From Nocardia otitidiscaviarum NBRC 14405 (lineage in GTDB: Bacteria > Actinomycetota > Actinomycetes > Mycobacteriales > Mycobacteriaceae), in NCBI RefSeq assembly GCF_000308635.1, contig NZ_BAGD01000081.1:62001-126000 (forward strand): DNA of 64,000 nucleotides, given 5' to 3'. A program made the translations under genes and the position numbers. Shown piece by piece: positions 34,765 to 43,071 of this stretch. The notes beneath the pieces are model-generated. The model was not told the origin of the DNA, searched no databases, and worked only from the letters and a program-made list of their open reading frames with translations. Numbering within the stretch: position 1 is the first letter of the stretch; each line of letters starts with the position of its first letter.

Positions 34765-35139
34765 CTAGACGGTGAAACCCAAGGCGCGCAACTGCTCCCG
34801 GCCGTCATCGGTGATCTTGTCCGGACCCCACGGCGGCATCCAGACCCAGTTGATCTGGAGATCCTCCACCAGGCCGCTGCGGACCAGGGCATTGCGGGCC
34901 TGATCCTCGATCACATCGGTGAGCGGGCACGCCGGGGACGTCAGCGTCATGTCGATCTTGGCGATGGACTCCTCGACCTTCAGGCCGTACACCAGGCCGA
35001 GATCGACCACATTGATGCCGAGTTCGGGGTCGACCACATCGCGCATGGCCTCCTCGAGATCCTCGAGGTGCTGCACCTCCTCGGGGGTCAACTGGACCTC
35101 CGCCTCGGCAGTCGGGGCTTGCTGTTCGGTGTCGCTCAT
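34765..35139 (-). CDS. sufT: SufT/MIP18-family Fe-S assembly factor
   Basis: The 124-residue protein is a DUF59/MIP18-family member. It has MRDVVDPELGINVVDLGLVYGL, the TLTSPACPLTDVIEDQ motif with the reactive Cys, and WMPPWGPDKITDDGREQL. SufT helps mature Fe-S proteins downstream of the SUF scaffold. It is the last gene of sufR-B-D-C-S-U-T and starts three bases after sufU. GGGGAG precedes the ATG. The gene order matches Rv1460-Rv1466 of M. tuberculosis. Confidence 0.9.
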   Translation of the reverse strand: MSDTEQQAPTAEAEVQLTPEEVQHLEDLEEAMRDVVDPELGINVVDLGLVYGLKVEESIAKIDMTLTSPACPLTDVIEDQARNALVRSGLVEDLQINWVWMPPWGPDKITDDGREQLRALGFTV

Positions 35140-35142
35140 TTC

Positions 35143-35616
35143 CTACTCCCCGTTACCCATCGACTTCGTGGCCTCCTGTGCGGAGGATATCCGCACCACC
35201 GCGTCCTTGAACGCCATCCAGCCCAGCAATGCGCATTTCACCCGCGCCGGGTACTTGGCGACGCCCGCGAAGGCGATGCCGTCGCCGATCACGTCCTCAT
35301 CGCCCTCGACGGTGCCGCGACTGGTGATCATCTCGTCGAAGGATCCGACCACCTTCAGCGCCTGCTGCACCGGCAGGCCGATGACCTGGTCGGCCAGCAC
35401 CGAGGTCGACGCCTGACTGATGGAGCAGCCCTGGCCGTCGTAGGAGACGTCGGCGACGTCGCCCTTCTCGTCGATGTGTACGCGCAGCGTCACCTCGTCA
35501 CCGCAGGTGGGGTTGACGTGGTGCACCTCCGCACCGAACGGCTCGCGAAGGCCGCGGTGGTGCGGGTGCTTGTAGTGGTCCAGGATGACTTCCTGGTACA
35601 TCTGCTCCATGCGCAT
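35143..35616 (-). CDS. sufU: SufU zinc-dependent sulfurtransferase/scaffold
   Basis: The 157-residue protein is SufU: it starts MEQMYQEVILDHYKHPHHRGL and has the three conserved Cys in NPTCGDEV, GQGCSISQAS and RVKCALLGW, with the Asp in CGDE completing the zinc site. It accepts persulfide sulfur from SufS. It lies three bases downstream of sufS and three bases upstream of sufT. ATG 35616 is used; a second ATG at 35610 is equally possible. Confidence 0.92.
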   Translation of the reverse strand: MRMEQMYQEVILDHYKHPHHRGLREPFGAEVHHVNPTCGDEVTLRVHIDEKGDVADVSYDGQGCSISQASTSVLADQVIGLPVQQALKVVGSFDEMITSRGTVEGDEDVIGDGIAFAGVAKYPARVKCALLGWMAFKDAVVRISSAQEATKSMGNGE

Positions 35617-35619
35617 GGT

Positions 35620-36921
35620 TTATGCAACTCCGAAGAAGGTCTGGGCCTTCCGCACCGCGGCCACCAGCGCGTCCACCTCGTCGAGAGTGTTGTAGACGGC
35701 GAAGGAGGCCCGCGCGGTGGCGGCCACGCCGAAGCGGCGGTGCAGCGGCCAGGCGCAGTGATGGCCGACGCGGATGGCGACACCCTCGTCGTCGAGAATC
35801 TGGCCGACGTCGTGGGCGTGGACACCGTCCACCACGAAGGCCACCGCGCCACCGCGGTTCACGTTCTCGGTCGGTCCGATGATGCGGACGCCGTCCAGCT
35901 TACCCAGTCCGAGCAGGGCCGCCTCGGTGAGCGCATGCTCGTGCGCCGCAACGGCTTCCATACCGACCGCGTCGAGATACCGCACGGCCGCACCCAATCC
36001 GACGACCTGCGAGGTCATCGGCACGCCCGCCTCGAAGCGCTGCGGCGGCGGCGCGTAGGTGCTCTCCTCCATGAAGACGGTCTCGATCATGGAGCCGCCG
36101 GTGATGAACGGCGGTGTGTCGGCGAGGATCTCGCGCCGCCCGTACAGCACGCCCACGCCCGACGGGCCGAGCATCTTGTGCCCGGAGAAGGCGGCGTAGT
36201 CGATGCCCAGTTCGCGGAAGTCGACCGGCATGTGCGGCACCGACTGGCAGGCGTCGAGCACCACCAGTGCGCCGACCGCCTTGGCCCGGCGCACCAGTTC
36301 CTCGACGGGCGCGACCGCACCGGTCACATTGGACTGGTGGGTGAAGGCGACCACCTTGGTGGCGGGCGACAGTTCCAGCGAATCGAGGTCGATGCGCCCG
36401 TCGTCGGTGACGCCGTACCACTTCAGCGTCGCCCCGGTGCGCCGCGCCAGCTCCTGCCACGGCACCAGGTTCGCGTGATGCTCGAGTTCGGTTACGACGA
36501 TCTCGTCGCCCGGCCCCACCCGGTAGGGGAAGCGGTTGTCGGCGAAGGAGTAGGTGACCAGGTTCAGCGATTCGGTCGCGTTCTTGGTGAACACGATCTC
36601 ATCGGCGTCCACGCCCACGAAGCGGGCGATATCGGCGCGTGCGCCCTCGTAGGCGTCGGTGGCCTCCTCCGCCAGCTGATGAGCGCCACGGTGCACGGCC
36701 GCATTGCGCTGGACCAGGAAGTCACGCTCCGCGTCCAGAACCGCCGTCGGCCGCTGCGCGGTCGCGCCCGAGTCCAGGTAGACCAGGGGTTTGCCGTCGC
36801 GCACCGTGCGGCTCAGGATCGGGAAGTCGGCCCGGATGCGGGCCACGTCCAGAGCGGGGATCCCGGCGGGCCGGGAGTCGTGTGCCCCGGCGAGCCGGGA
36901 ATCGTGCCCCGTGGCGGTCAT
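35620..36921 (-). CDS. sufS: SufS cysteine desulfurase
   Basis: The 433-residue PLP enzyme has the SufS signature: YLDSGATAQRP, THQSNVTGAV, DACQSVPH, the PLP lysine in FSGHKMLGPSG and the catalytic persulfide Cys in RVGHHCAWPL. It releases sulfur from L-cysteine and passes it to SufU. The first 20 residues, up to AGIPALDV, include a repeat-like DSRLAGAHDSRPAG that is absent from most relatives. The start lies five bases after sufC. Confidence 0.94.
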   Translation of the reverse strand: MTATGHDSRLAGAHDSRPAGIPALDVARIRADFPILSRTVRDGKPLVYLDSGATAQRPTAVLDAERDFLVQRNAAVHRGAHQLAEEATDAYEGARADIARFVGVDADEIVFTKNATESLNLVTYSFADNRFPYRVGPGDEIVVTELEHHANLVPWQELARRTGATLKWYGVTDDGRIDLDSLELSPATKVVAFTHQSNVTGAVAPVEELVRRAKAVGALVVLDACQSVPHMPVDFRELGIDYAAFSGHKMLGPSGVGVLYGRREILADTPPFITGGSMIETVFMEESTYAPPPQRFEAGVPMTSQVVGLGAAVRYLDAVGMEAVAAHEHALTEAALLGLGKLDGVRIIGPTENVNRGGAVAFVVDGVHAHDVGQILDDEGVAIRVGHHCAWPLHRRFGVAATARASFAVYNTLDEVDALVAAVRKAQTFFGVA

Positions 36922-36926
36922 GGGTA

Positions 36927-37694
36927 TCAGGCTCCTACAGCGGCGGAGGTGAAGCGCACGTAGCCGTTGGCGTCGAGTTCCTCGGCCAGTTCCGGACCGC
37001 CCTCGGCGACGATGCGGCCGTTCACGAACACGTGCACGAAGTCCGGCTTGATGTAGCGCAGGATGCGGGTGTAGTGGGTGATCAGCAGAACGCCGCCGTC
37101 CTCCCGCTCCTTGTAGCGGTTCACGCCCTCGGAGACGATGCGCAGCGCGTCCACGTCCAGACCGGAGTCGGTCTCGTCCAGGATGGCGATCTTCGGCTTG
37201 AGCAGGCCCAGCTGCAGGATCTCGTGGCGCTTCTTCTCACCGCCGGAGAAGCCCTCGTTCACCGACCGCTCGCCGAAGGCCGCGTCGATCTCCAGCTCGG
37301 CCATGTTCTCCTTGACTTCCTTGACCCACGTGCGCAGCTTGGGGGCCTCGCCGCGCACGGCGGTGGCGGCGGTGCGCAGGAAGTTCGACATGGACACACC
37401 CGGAACCTCGACCGGGTACTGCATGGCCAGGAACAGACCCGCCCGTGCCCGCTCGTCCACCGACATCTCCAGCACGTCCTCACCGTCGAGGGTGATGGAG
37501 CCGGAGGTCACGGTGTATTTGGGGTGACCGGCGATGGCGTAGGACAGCGTCGACTTGCCGGAGCCGTTGGGGCCCATGATGGCGTGGGTCTCACCCGAGC
37601 GGACGGTCAGGTTGACGCCGTTGAGGATCGTCTTGGCCTCGCCCTCGGGGGTGGTGACCTCGACGTGCAGGTCCTTGATTTCCAGGGTGGTCAT
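36927..37694 (-). CDS. sufC: SufC ABC-type ATPase
   Basis: The 255-residue protein has Walker A GPNGSGKST, Q-loop AMQYPVEVPGV, the signature FSGGEKKRHE, Walker B AILDETDSGLD and the switch His in LLITHYTR. SufC is the soluble ATPase of the SufBCD scaffold complex that builds Fe-S clusters, not a transporter subunit. It sits between sufD (37-base gap) and sufS (five-base gap). ATG 37694 was chosen because a longer upstream frame would run into sufD. Confidence 0.94.
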   Translation of the reverse strand: MTTLEIKDLHVEVTTPEGEAKTILNGVNLTVRSGETHAIMGPNGSGKSTLSYAIAGHPKYTVTSGSITLDGEDVLEMSVDERARAGLFLAMQYPVEVPGVSMSNFLRTAATAVRGEAPKLRTWVKEVKENMAELEIDAAFGERSVNEGFSGGEKKRHEILQLGLLKPKIAILDETDSGLDVDALRIVSEGVNRYKEREDGGVLLITHYTRILRYIKPDFVHVFVNGRIVAEGGPELAEELDANGYVRFTSAAVGA

Positions 37695-37731
37695 CGAATT
37701 CGGATTCCTTTGCGGGGGTGGGAAGTTCGTC

Positions 37732-38910
37732 TTATACGCCGACAGCGGCGAGTTCGGCCTCGATGGCCGCCTCCAGCCGCTCCCGGACCTCGGGGACCGC
37801 GATCTTCTGGATGATCTCGTGGAAGAAGCCGCGCACCACCAGGCGCCGCGCGGTCTCCTCCGGAATGCCGCGAGCGCGCAGGTAGAACAGCTGCTCGTCG
37901 TCGAAACGGCCGGTGGCCGAGGCGTGTCCGGCGCCGACGATCTCACCGGTCTCGATCTCCAGGTTCGGCACCGAGTCGGCGCGCGCGCCGTCGGTGAGCA
38001 CCAGGTTGCGGTTCACCTCGTAGGTGTCGGTGCCCTCGGCGGCGGCGCGGATGAGCACATCGCCCACCCAGACGGTGTGCGCGTCGGGCTTGGCCGAGGC
38101 CGGATCGCCCTGCAGCGCACCCTTGTACTGCACATTCGACTTGCAGTTGGGCTGCGAGTGGTCGACCAGCAGGCGCTGTTCGAAGTGCTGGCCGTCGTCG
38201 GCGAAGTACAGGCCGAGCAGTTCGGCGTCGCCGCCGGGACCGTCGTAGCGCACATTCGCGGTGAGCCGCACCAGATCGCCACCGATGGTGACATTGGTGT
38301 GGCGCAGGACGGCGTCGCGCCCCAGCCGGGGGTGGTGCGCGGTGGCGTGGATGGCGTCGTCGGCCCAGTCCTGGACCGCGACCACGGTCAGCCGGGCGCT
38401 GTCGCCGAGCACGAATTCCACGTTGTCGGCGTAGGTTCCGCTGCCCCGGTAGTCGAGCACCACGGTGGCGGCGGCGAAATTGCCGAGCCGGATCTGCACG
38501 TGTCCGAAGTCGGTCTTGCCCGCGCCCGGACCGGTGACAGTCACCATGACGGGCTCGGTCACTTCGGTTTCCGCGCCGATCGACAGGACGGTGGCCTGTT
38601 CGAAGCCCGAGTACGCCTGCGCGGCGACCCGGTCGGTGGGCACGCCGCCCTGGCCGAGGCGGCTGTCGGTGCGGTCCACGGTCTCCACCGTGACACCGGC
38701 GACCTCGCTCACCTCGACGGTGGCCGCGCCGTCGCGCACCGCACTGCCGTCGTGCAGGCCGCCCAGGCGGCGCAGCGGGGTGAAGCGCCACGCCTCGTCC
38801 TTGGCCGAGGGCACCTCGAAGGCGTCCACGTCGAAGGACGCGAACACCTCACCCTTGTTGACGGCGGGGGTCCTGGCTTCCGCGGCCTCCGCAACGTTCT
38901 CGACGGCCAT
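37732..38910 (-). CDS. sufD: SufD scaffold subunit
   Basis: The 392-residue protein has the SufBD beta-helix core: QAYSGFEQATVLSIG, NFAAATVVLDYRGSG, VDHSQPNCKSNVQYKGAL, and the conserved C-terminal block HASATGRFDDEQLFYLRARGIPEE with the essential His. It pairs with SufB, and SufC drives the complex. Its ATG overlaps the sufB stop as TGATG, so translation is coupled. Confidence 0.93.
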   Translation of the reverse strand: MAVENVAEAAEARTPAVNKGEVFASFDVDAFEVPSAKDEAWRFTPLRRLGGLHDGSAVRDGAATVEVSEVAGVTVETVDRTDSRLGQGGVPTDRVAAQAYSGFEQATVLSIGAETEVTEPVMVTVTGPGAGKTDFGHVQIRLGNFAAATVVLDYRGSGTYADNVEFVLGDSARLTVVAVQDWADDAIHATAHHPRLGRDAVLRHTNVTIGGDLVRLTANVRYDGPGGDAELLGLYFADDGQHFEQRLLVDHSQPNCKSNVQYKGALQGDPASAKPDAHTVWVGDVLIRAAAEGTDTYEVNRNLVLTDGARADSVPNLEIETGEIVGAGHASATGRFDDEQLFYLRARGIPEETARRLVVRGFFHEIIQKIAVPEVRERLEAAIEAELAAVGV

Positions 38911-40346
38911 CAGCCGACGGCTCCTTCCATCTGCAGCTCGATCAGGCGGTTCAGTTCCAGGGCGTACTCCATGGGGAGTTCCTTGGCGATGGGCTCCACG
39001 AAGCCGCGCACCACCATGGCCATCGCCTCGTCCTCGGTCAGACCGCGGCTCATCAGGTAGAACAGCTGGTCCTCGGACACCTTGGAGACCGTGGCCTCGT
39101 GGCCCATGGTCACGTCGTCCTCGCGGATGTCGACGTAGGGGTAGGTGTCGGAGCGGGAGACGTTGTCCACCAGCAGCGCATCGCACTTCACGGTCGACTT
39201 GGACGCGTACGCGCCCTTGTTCACCTGCACCAGCCCGCGGTAGGACGCGCGACCGCCGCCGCGCGCCACCGACTTCGAGATGATGTTGGAGGAGGTGTGC
39301 GGCGCCAGGTGCAGCATCTTCGCGCCGGTGTCCTGGTGCTGACCCTCGCCCGCGAAGGCGATGGAGAGCACCTCGCCCTTGGCGTGCTCACCGGTCATCC
39401 ACACCGCCGGGTACTTCATGGTGACCTTGGAGCCGATATTGCCGTCGACCCACTCCATGGTCGCGCCCGCCTCGGCCTTGGCCCGCTTGGTGACCAGGTT
39501 GTAGACGTTGTTCGACCAGTTCTGGATGGTGGTGTAGCGGCAGCGGCCGCCCTTCTTCACGATGATCTCCACGACCGCGGAGTGCAGCGAGTCCGAGCTG
39601 TAGATCGGCGCGGTGCAGCCCTCGACGTAGTGCACGTAGGCGTCCTCGTCGACGATGATCAGCGTGCGCTCGAACTGGCCCATGTTCTCGGTGTTGATCC
39701 GGAAGTAGGCCTGCAGCGGAATGTCGACGTGCACGCCCGGCGGCACGTAGATGAACGAGCCGCCCGACCACACGGCCGAGTTCAGCGCGGAGAACTTGTT
39801 GTCACCCGACGGGATCACCGAGCCGAAGTACTGCTGGAAGATCTCCGGGTGCTCCCGCAGGCCGGTGTCGGTGTCGAGGAAGATGACACCCTGCGACTCC
39901 AGATCCTCGCGGATGGAGTGGTAGACGACCTCGGACTCGTACTGCGCGGCGACACCGGCGACGAGGCGCTGCTTCTCCGCCTCCGGGATGCCGAGCTTGT
40001 CGTAGGTGTTCTTGATGTCCTCGGGCAGGTCTTCCCAGGACGCGGCCTGCTTCTCGCTGGACCGCACGAAGTACTTGATGTTGTCGAAGTCGATGCCCTC
40101 GAGGTTGGAGCCCCAGTTCGGCATGGGCTTCTTGTCGAAGATGCGCAGGGCCTTGAGCCGGAAGTCGAGCATCCATTCGGGCTCGTTCTTCTTCGCCGAG
40201 ATGTCGCGCACGACCTCCTCGGACAGGCCGCGCTTGGCACTGGCACCGGCGACATCCGTATCGGCCCAGCCGTAGCCGTACTTGCCCAGGGAGGCGATGG
40301 TCTCCTCCTGGGTCAGCGGCTGCACCTGGTCGGTGGTCGTCGTCAT
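38910..40346 (-). CDS. sufB: SufB scaffold subunit
   Basis: The 478-residue protein has the SufB hallmarks: YGYGWADTDVAG, EPEWMLDFRLKAL, VIFLDTDTGLREHP, GGSFIYVPPGV, EGCTAPIYSSDSLHSAVVE, and HEATVSKVSEDQLFYLMSRGL. It accepts sulfur and nucleates the cluster with SufD and SufC. The coding sequence is uninterrupted. SufB genes of many mycobacteria carry an intein at this locus; none is present here. Its start overlaps the sufR stop by four bases. Confidence 0.95.
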   Translation of the reverse strand: MTTTTDQVQPLTQEETIASLGKYGYGWADTDVAGASAKRGLSEEVVRDISAKKNEPEWMLDFRLKALRIFDKKPMPNWGSNLEGIDFDNIKYFVRSSEKQAASWEDLPEDIKNTYDKLGIPEAEKQRLVAGVAAQYESEVVYHSIREDLESQGVIFLDTDTGLREHPEIFQQYFGSVIPSGDNKFSALNSAVWSGGSFIYVPPGVHVDIPLQAYFRINTENMGQFERTLIIVDEDAYVHYVEGCTAPIYSSDSLHSAVVEIIVKKGGRCRYTTIQNWSNNVYNLVTKRAKAEAGATMEWVDGNIGSKVTMKYPAVWMTGEHAKGEVLSIAFAGEGQHQDTGAKMLHLAPHTSSNIISKSVARGGGRASYRGLVQVNKGAYASKSTVKCDALLVDNVSRSDTYPYVDIREDDVTMGHEATVSKVSEDQLFYLMSRGLTEDEAMAMVVRGFVEPIAKELPMEYALELNRLIELQMEGAVG

Positions 40347-41185
40347 TCGGCACTCCTTCCGGAGTCGTTCGTCGATGTCGTCGCGGGCTGTGCGACGGGT
40401 TTTCCAGCGGTATTCGGTGTGGCCCCGGCGGTGCCGGGAGTCAGCGCCCCGGCGGTGCCGGATGTCAGCACGGTGAGGGGTACGTGGGTGGTGCAGGCGC
40501 AGTCGCCGTTGGCGATGGTGGCCAGCCGCTGCACATGAGTGCCCAGCAGTTCGCGGAACGCCTCCAGTTCGGCGGCGCACAGCTCCGGGAACTCCTCGGC
40601 CACGTGCGATACCGGGCAGTGGTGCTGGCAGATCTGCACGCCCGCGCCGACCTCCCGGGTAGACGCCGCGAATCCGGCGGCGCTGAACGCCTCCGCGATC
40701 TCGTCGGCCTTGGCGGCCGTCTCCTCCGGTGTGTGCCGGGCCAGACGGTCGATACCGGCGACGATGGTGCCGACCCGCTTGCGCGCGAAGTCGACGATGG
40801 CCTTGTCGCCGCCGATCTCCCGCAGCTGACGCATCGCGGCACCGGCGAGGTCATCGTAGGCATGCCCCAGCCGGCCTCGACCCTGGGCCGTCAGCTGGAA
40901 CTGCTTGGCCGGACGGCCACGCCCCTTCTGCTGCCACGGCGCGGAGCGGGCGGCACGCGCCTCCCCCGACTCGATGAGGGCATCGAGGTGCCTGCGCACC
41001 CCCGCCGGGGTGAGGCCGAGCCGCTTGCCGATGGCGGTCGCGGTGATCGGTCCTTCCTCGAGCAGCAGTTTCACGACGGCTTCGCGGGTGTGGCCCTCGC
41101 CTGCGGGTTCGGACACCGCAGCAGACCGGGCGCCCTGCTGGCGCCCGGTGCCTGCTTCCGCATTCCGCAAACCCATGGTTTTCAC
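40343..41185 (-). CDS. sufR: SufR Fe-S-sensing repressor of the suf operon
   Basis: The 280-residue regulator has a winged HTH (TREAVVKLLLEEGPITATAIGKRLGLTPAGVRRHL, about 33-67) and the SufR-type cluster ligands: CQHHC, ELCAAEL and GDCACTTH in the C-terminal half. It represses the operon when its own cluster is present and derepresses under iron limitation or oxidation. It is the first gene and overlaps sufB by four bases. GTG 41185 or ATG 41176 could be the start; no clear Shine-Dalgarno is visible, suggesting leaderless translation. The Thr/Ala/Pro-rich tail after ADVLTSG-like sequence is unusually long. Confidence 0.9.
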   Translation of the reverse strand: MKTMGLRNAEAGTGRQQGARSAAVSEPAGEGHTREAVVKLLLEEGPITATAIGKRLGLTPAGVRRHLDALIESGEARAARSAPWQQKGRGRPAKQFQLTAQGRGRLGHAYDDLAGAAMRQLREIGGDKAIVDFARKRVGTIVAGIDRLARHTPEETAAKADEIAEAFSAAGFAASTREVGAGVQICQHHCPVSHVAEEFPELCAAELEAFRELLGTHVQRLATIANGDCACTTHVPLTVLTSGTAGALTPGTAGATPNTAGKPVAQPATTSTNDSGRSAE

Positions 41186-41716
41186 AACACCAGTGTGACG
41201 GAATTCCTTCCCGGGTTCTAGTAAGGGTCACCTGACTTGGAGGGGGTCGGGAGTGTGAACCTCCGCACACGGGAAAAGGGGGCGATCCGGCCGGGAATCG
41301 CGGCGACGCTCAGCCGACCGCGCATAGACCAAGATTGCGAGCAATTCGCCCGCGACCGCCGCTCCCGCCCCGAGCCCGTCACCGCGAGCGGATTCGACGC
41401 CGAGAAAAATCGACCCGTCGCGGATTCACCCCGCGCGGATTCACCTCCTGCGGATTCACCCCCGTGCAGATCATCCCGCGTGGGATTCACCCCGCGCAGC
41501 TATCAGCCCGGCGCGCCCCCGGGCGCGGGTTCAGGCCCCGGCGCGGGTTCGACGCCGTCGACCCGCACGCCCGCGTGCGGTGAATTACAGTGGCGGACAA
41601 GGCGATAGCACGCCCCGCAGGGGGTTCTACCACCCGAACAGTTGCCTGTTATCGTTAGTTACATCTTTTCCGGGCGGTACGACCTCCGCCGATCGAGAGG
41701 GATCCACACCCGCGCC
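41186..41716. other. 530-base intergenic region between sufR and a divergent hydrolase
   Basis: This contains the suf promoter region on its left and the hydrolase promoter on its right. The latter probably includes TTGCCT near 41643 and a TTATCGTTAGTTACAT stretch at about 41649-41664, AT-rich for this genome. The middle holds direct repeats described separately. Open frames here are repeat-rich with no family resemblance, so I annotate no gene. Confidence 0.45.
41419..41497 (+). repeat. direct repeats of GCGGATTCACCCC
   Basis: Four near-copies of a 13-16-base unit occur: CGCGGATTCACCCCGCG at 41419, GCGGATTCACCTCCTG at 41434, GCGGATTCACCCCCGTG at 41450, and TGGGATTCACCCCGCGC at 41481, with one decayed unit between. 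In some frames they read as ADSP-like repeats, but no start or stop arrangement supports a gene. Confidence 0.6.
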
Positions 41717-42769
41717 ATGAATCCGGTGATCACCACGAACCTGCCCGTCGCACTGCGCAACGGCTGGGCCCTGACCTTCGGCGACGGCATCGAAGCCCCC
41801 GCGCGCACGCCCTCGACCGTGCTCTACGACCTGCCGCACCGGCAGCTGCGCCGCTTCGACCGCGACACCCCCGCCCACGGGAATCCGGTGCTGCTGGTGC
41901 CGCCGCTGGCCGTGGACGCCTCCTGCTACGACCTGCGGCCGGGCCAGAGCCTCGCGCGCTTCCTACGCGACAGCGGTCGGCAGCCGTACGTGATCGACTA
42001 CGGCCGCATCACCGCCGCGGACCGCGACCTGGGGTTGGAGGAGTGGGTGGACGATATCGTCCCGACCGCCATCGCCCATATCAGCGAGCTGCACGACGGC
42101 GCGGACGTCGACCTGATCGGCTGGTCGCTGGGCGGCATCATCAGCCTGCTCACCGCCGCCGACCACGCCGATCTGCCGATCGGCTCGGTCACCACCCTGG
42201 GCTCGCCCATGGACTTCGGCCGCAACCGCCTGCTGGCACCGGTGCGCATGGTCGCGAAGCTGACCGGCGGGCGGGAGATCGCCTATGCCACCCATCTTCT
42301 CGACGGCATCCCGGCGTTCTTCGTCCAAGCCGGATTCCGCGGCATGTCCCTCGGCCGGGAGCTCACCCGCCCGCTGTTCATCGCCCGCAATGCAGGGCAC
42401 ACCGAGGCGCTGGCCCGCATGGAGGCCATCGACCGCTTCATCGCCGCCATGCCCGGCTACCCCGGACGCCTCTACCGCCAGCTGTACCGCCGCATCATCG
42501 TCGACAACCAGCTCGCCCACGGCCGCGTCCACCTGACCTCCGACCGCGTGATCGACCTGGCCAAACTCACCTGCCGCGTCCTACTCCTGGGCAGCCGCTC
42601 CGACACCCTGGCCCCGGCCGCCACCATCGAACCCGGCCTGGACATCCTCACCGGAGCCGCCGAAGCCCGCTTCGCCGACCTCCCCGGCCTCAACCACCTC
42701 GCTCTCATCGCCGGCCCCCAAGCCGCCACCACCACCTGGCCCCTCATCGACGAATTCCTCGGAACGTAG
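41717..42769 (+). CDS. PHA-synthase-like alpha/beta hydrolase
   Basis: The 350-residue protein has the alpha/beta hydrolase core of PhaC-related proteins: PVLLVPPLAVDASCYDLRPGQSLARFLRDSG, the nucleophile elbow GWSLGG (Ser where PHA synthases have Cys), and a late His in LPGLNHLALIAG with an Asp in LLLGSRSDTLAP. It is therefore more likely a hydrolase or transferase than a polymerising synthase. The ATG at 41717 follows the AT-rich promoter-like sequence. No signal peptide. Substrate unknown. Confidence 0.75.
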   Translation: MNPVITTNLPVALRNGWALTFGDGIEAPARTPSTVLYDLPHRQLRRFDRDTPAHGNPVLLVPPLAVDASCYDLRPGQSLARFLRDSGRQPYVIDYGRITAADRDLGLEEWVDDIVPTAIAHISELHDGADVDLIGWSLGGIISLLTAADHADLPIGSVTTLGSPMDFGRNRLLAPVRMVAKLTGGREIAYATHLLDGIPAFFVQAGFRGMSLGRELTRPLFIARNAGHTEALARMEAIDRFIAAMPGYPGRLYRQLYRRIIVDNQLAHGRVHLTSDRVIDLAKLTCRVLLLGSRSDTLAPAATIEPGLDILTGAAEARFADLPGLNHLALIAGPQAATTTWPLIDEFLGT

Positions 42770-42792
42770 CCCCACCACCCCGCTCCCACTCG

Positions 42793-43006
42793 GCCAAGAT
42801 GGCCGCTGTTCACCACCGCATTCCTCCAGCATTCCGGCAAAGGCCCACTCCGCCACGAGGAGTCGCTGCTGGAGACGGGACTGCGGCGGCGCGAGATCCC
42901 GGTCGAGTACTACACCGTCAAGCGCATCCACCGCCCGTGCACCGAGCCGGTGCCGCGGCGGTGGCAGCAACTGCTCGCAGGTCGCGACGACTCAGTCTTT
43001 GACTGA
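42793..43006 (+). pseudogene. gene fragment without a start codon
   Basis: Immediately after the hydrolase stop, the same frame reads for about 70 codons as a strikingly protein-like sequence (RWPLFTTAFLQHSGKGPLR then HEESLLETGLRRREIPVEYY) and ends at TGA 43004-43006. No ATG, GTG or TTG opens it, and there is no Shine-Dalgarno. I read it as the remnant of a gene whose remainder has been lost, perhaps at the junction where the agmatine-deiminase block was inserted. Family not recognised. Confidence 0.4.
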
Positions 43007-43017
43007 AATTTCAGTCA
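43000..43017. promoter_or_regulatory. perfect 18-bp palindrome, probable TetR operator
   Basis: TGACTGAAATTTCAGTCA is a perfect palindrome, flanked on the left by a further CAGTC. It lies 54 bases upstream of the chosen agmatine-deiminase start, and a TetR-family gene follows that gene. Position and symmetry fit an operator bound by the downstream TetR protein. Confidence 0.72.
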
Positions 43018-43071
43018 GGGCGTAGGGTGGCTGTGTATTCAGACGAGAAATCCCAGTTCGAGGAGATGGCG

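Noticed and set aside
35068..36963. 631-codon open frame on the plus strand across the suf operon
   Set aside because: It is antisense to sufT, sufU and sufS, has a His/Arg/Val-rich composition typical of a GC-rich shadow frame, and matches no family.
38910..40346. possible intein in SufB
   Set aside because: Many mycobacterial sufB genes carry one, but this coding sequence has normal length and no splicing motifs.
39099..40538. 479-codon plus-strand frame opposite sufB
   Set aside because: Valine/leucine-rich antisense of sufB; no Shine-Dalgarno and no family.
41218..41490. 90-codon minus-strand frame with GGESARGES repeats
   Set aside because: The repeats come from the GCGGATTCACCCC DNA repeats; there is no Shine-Dalgarno and no homologous pattern.
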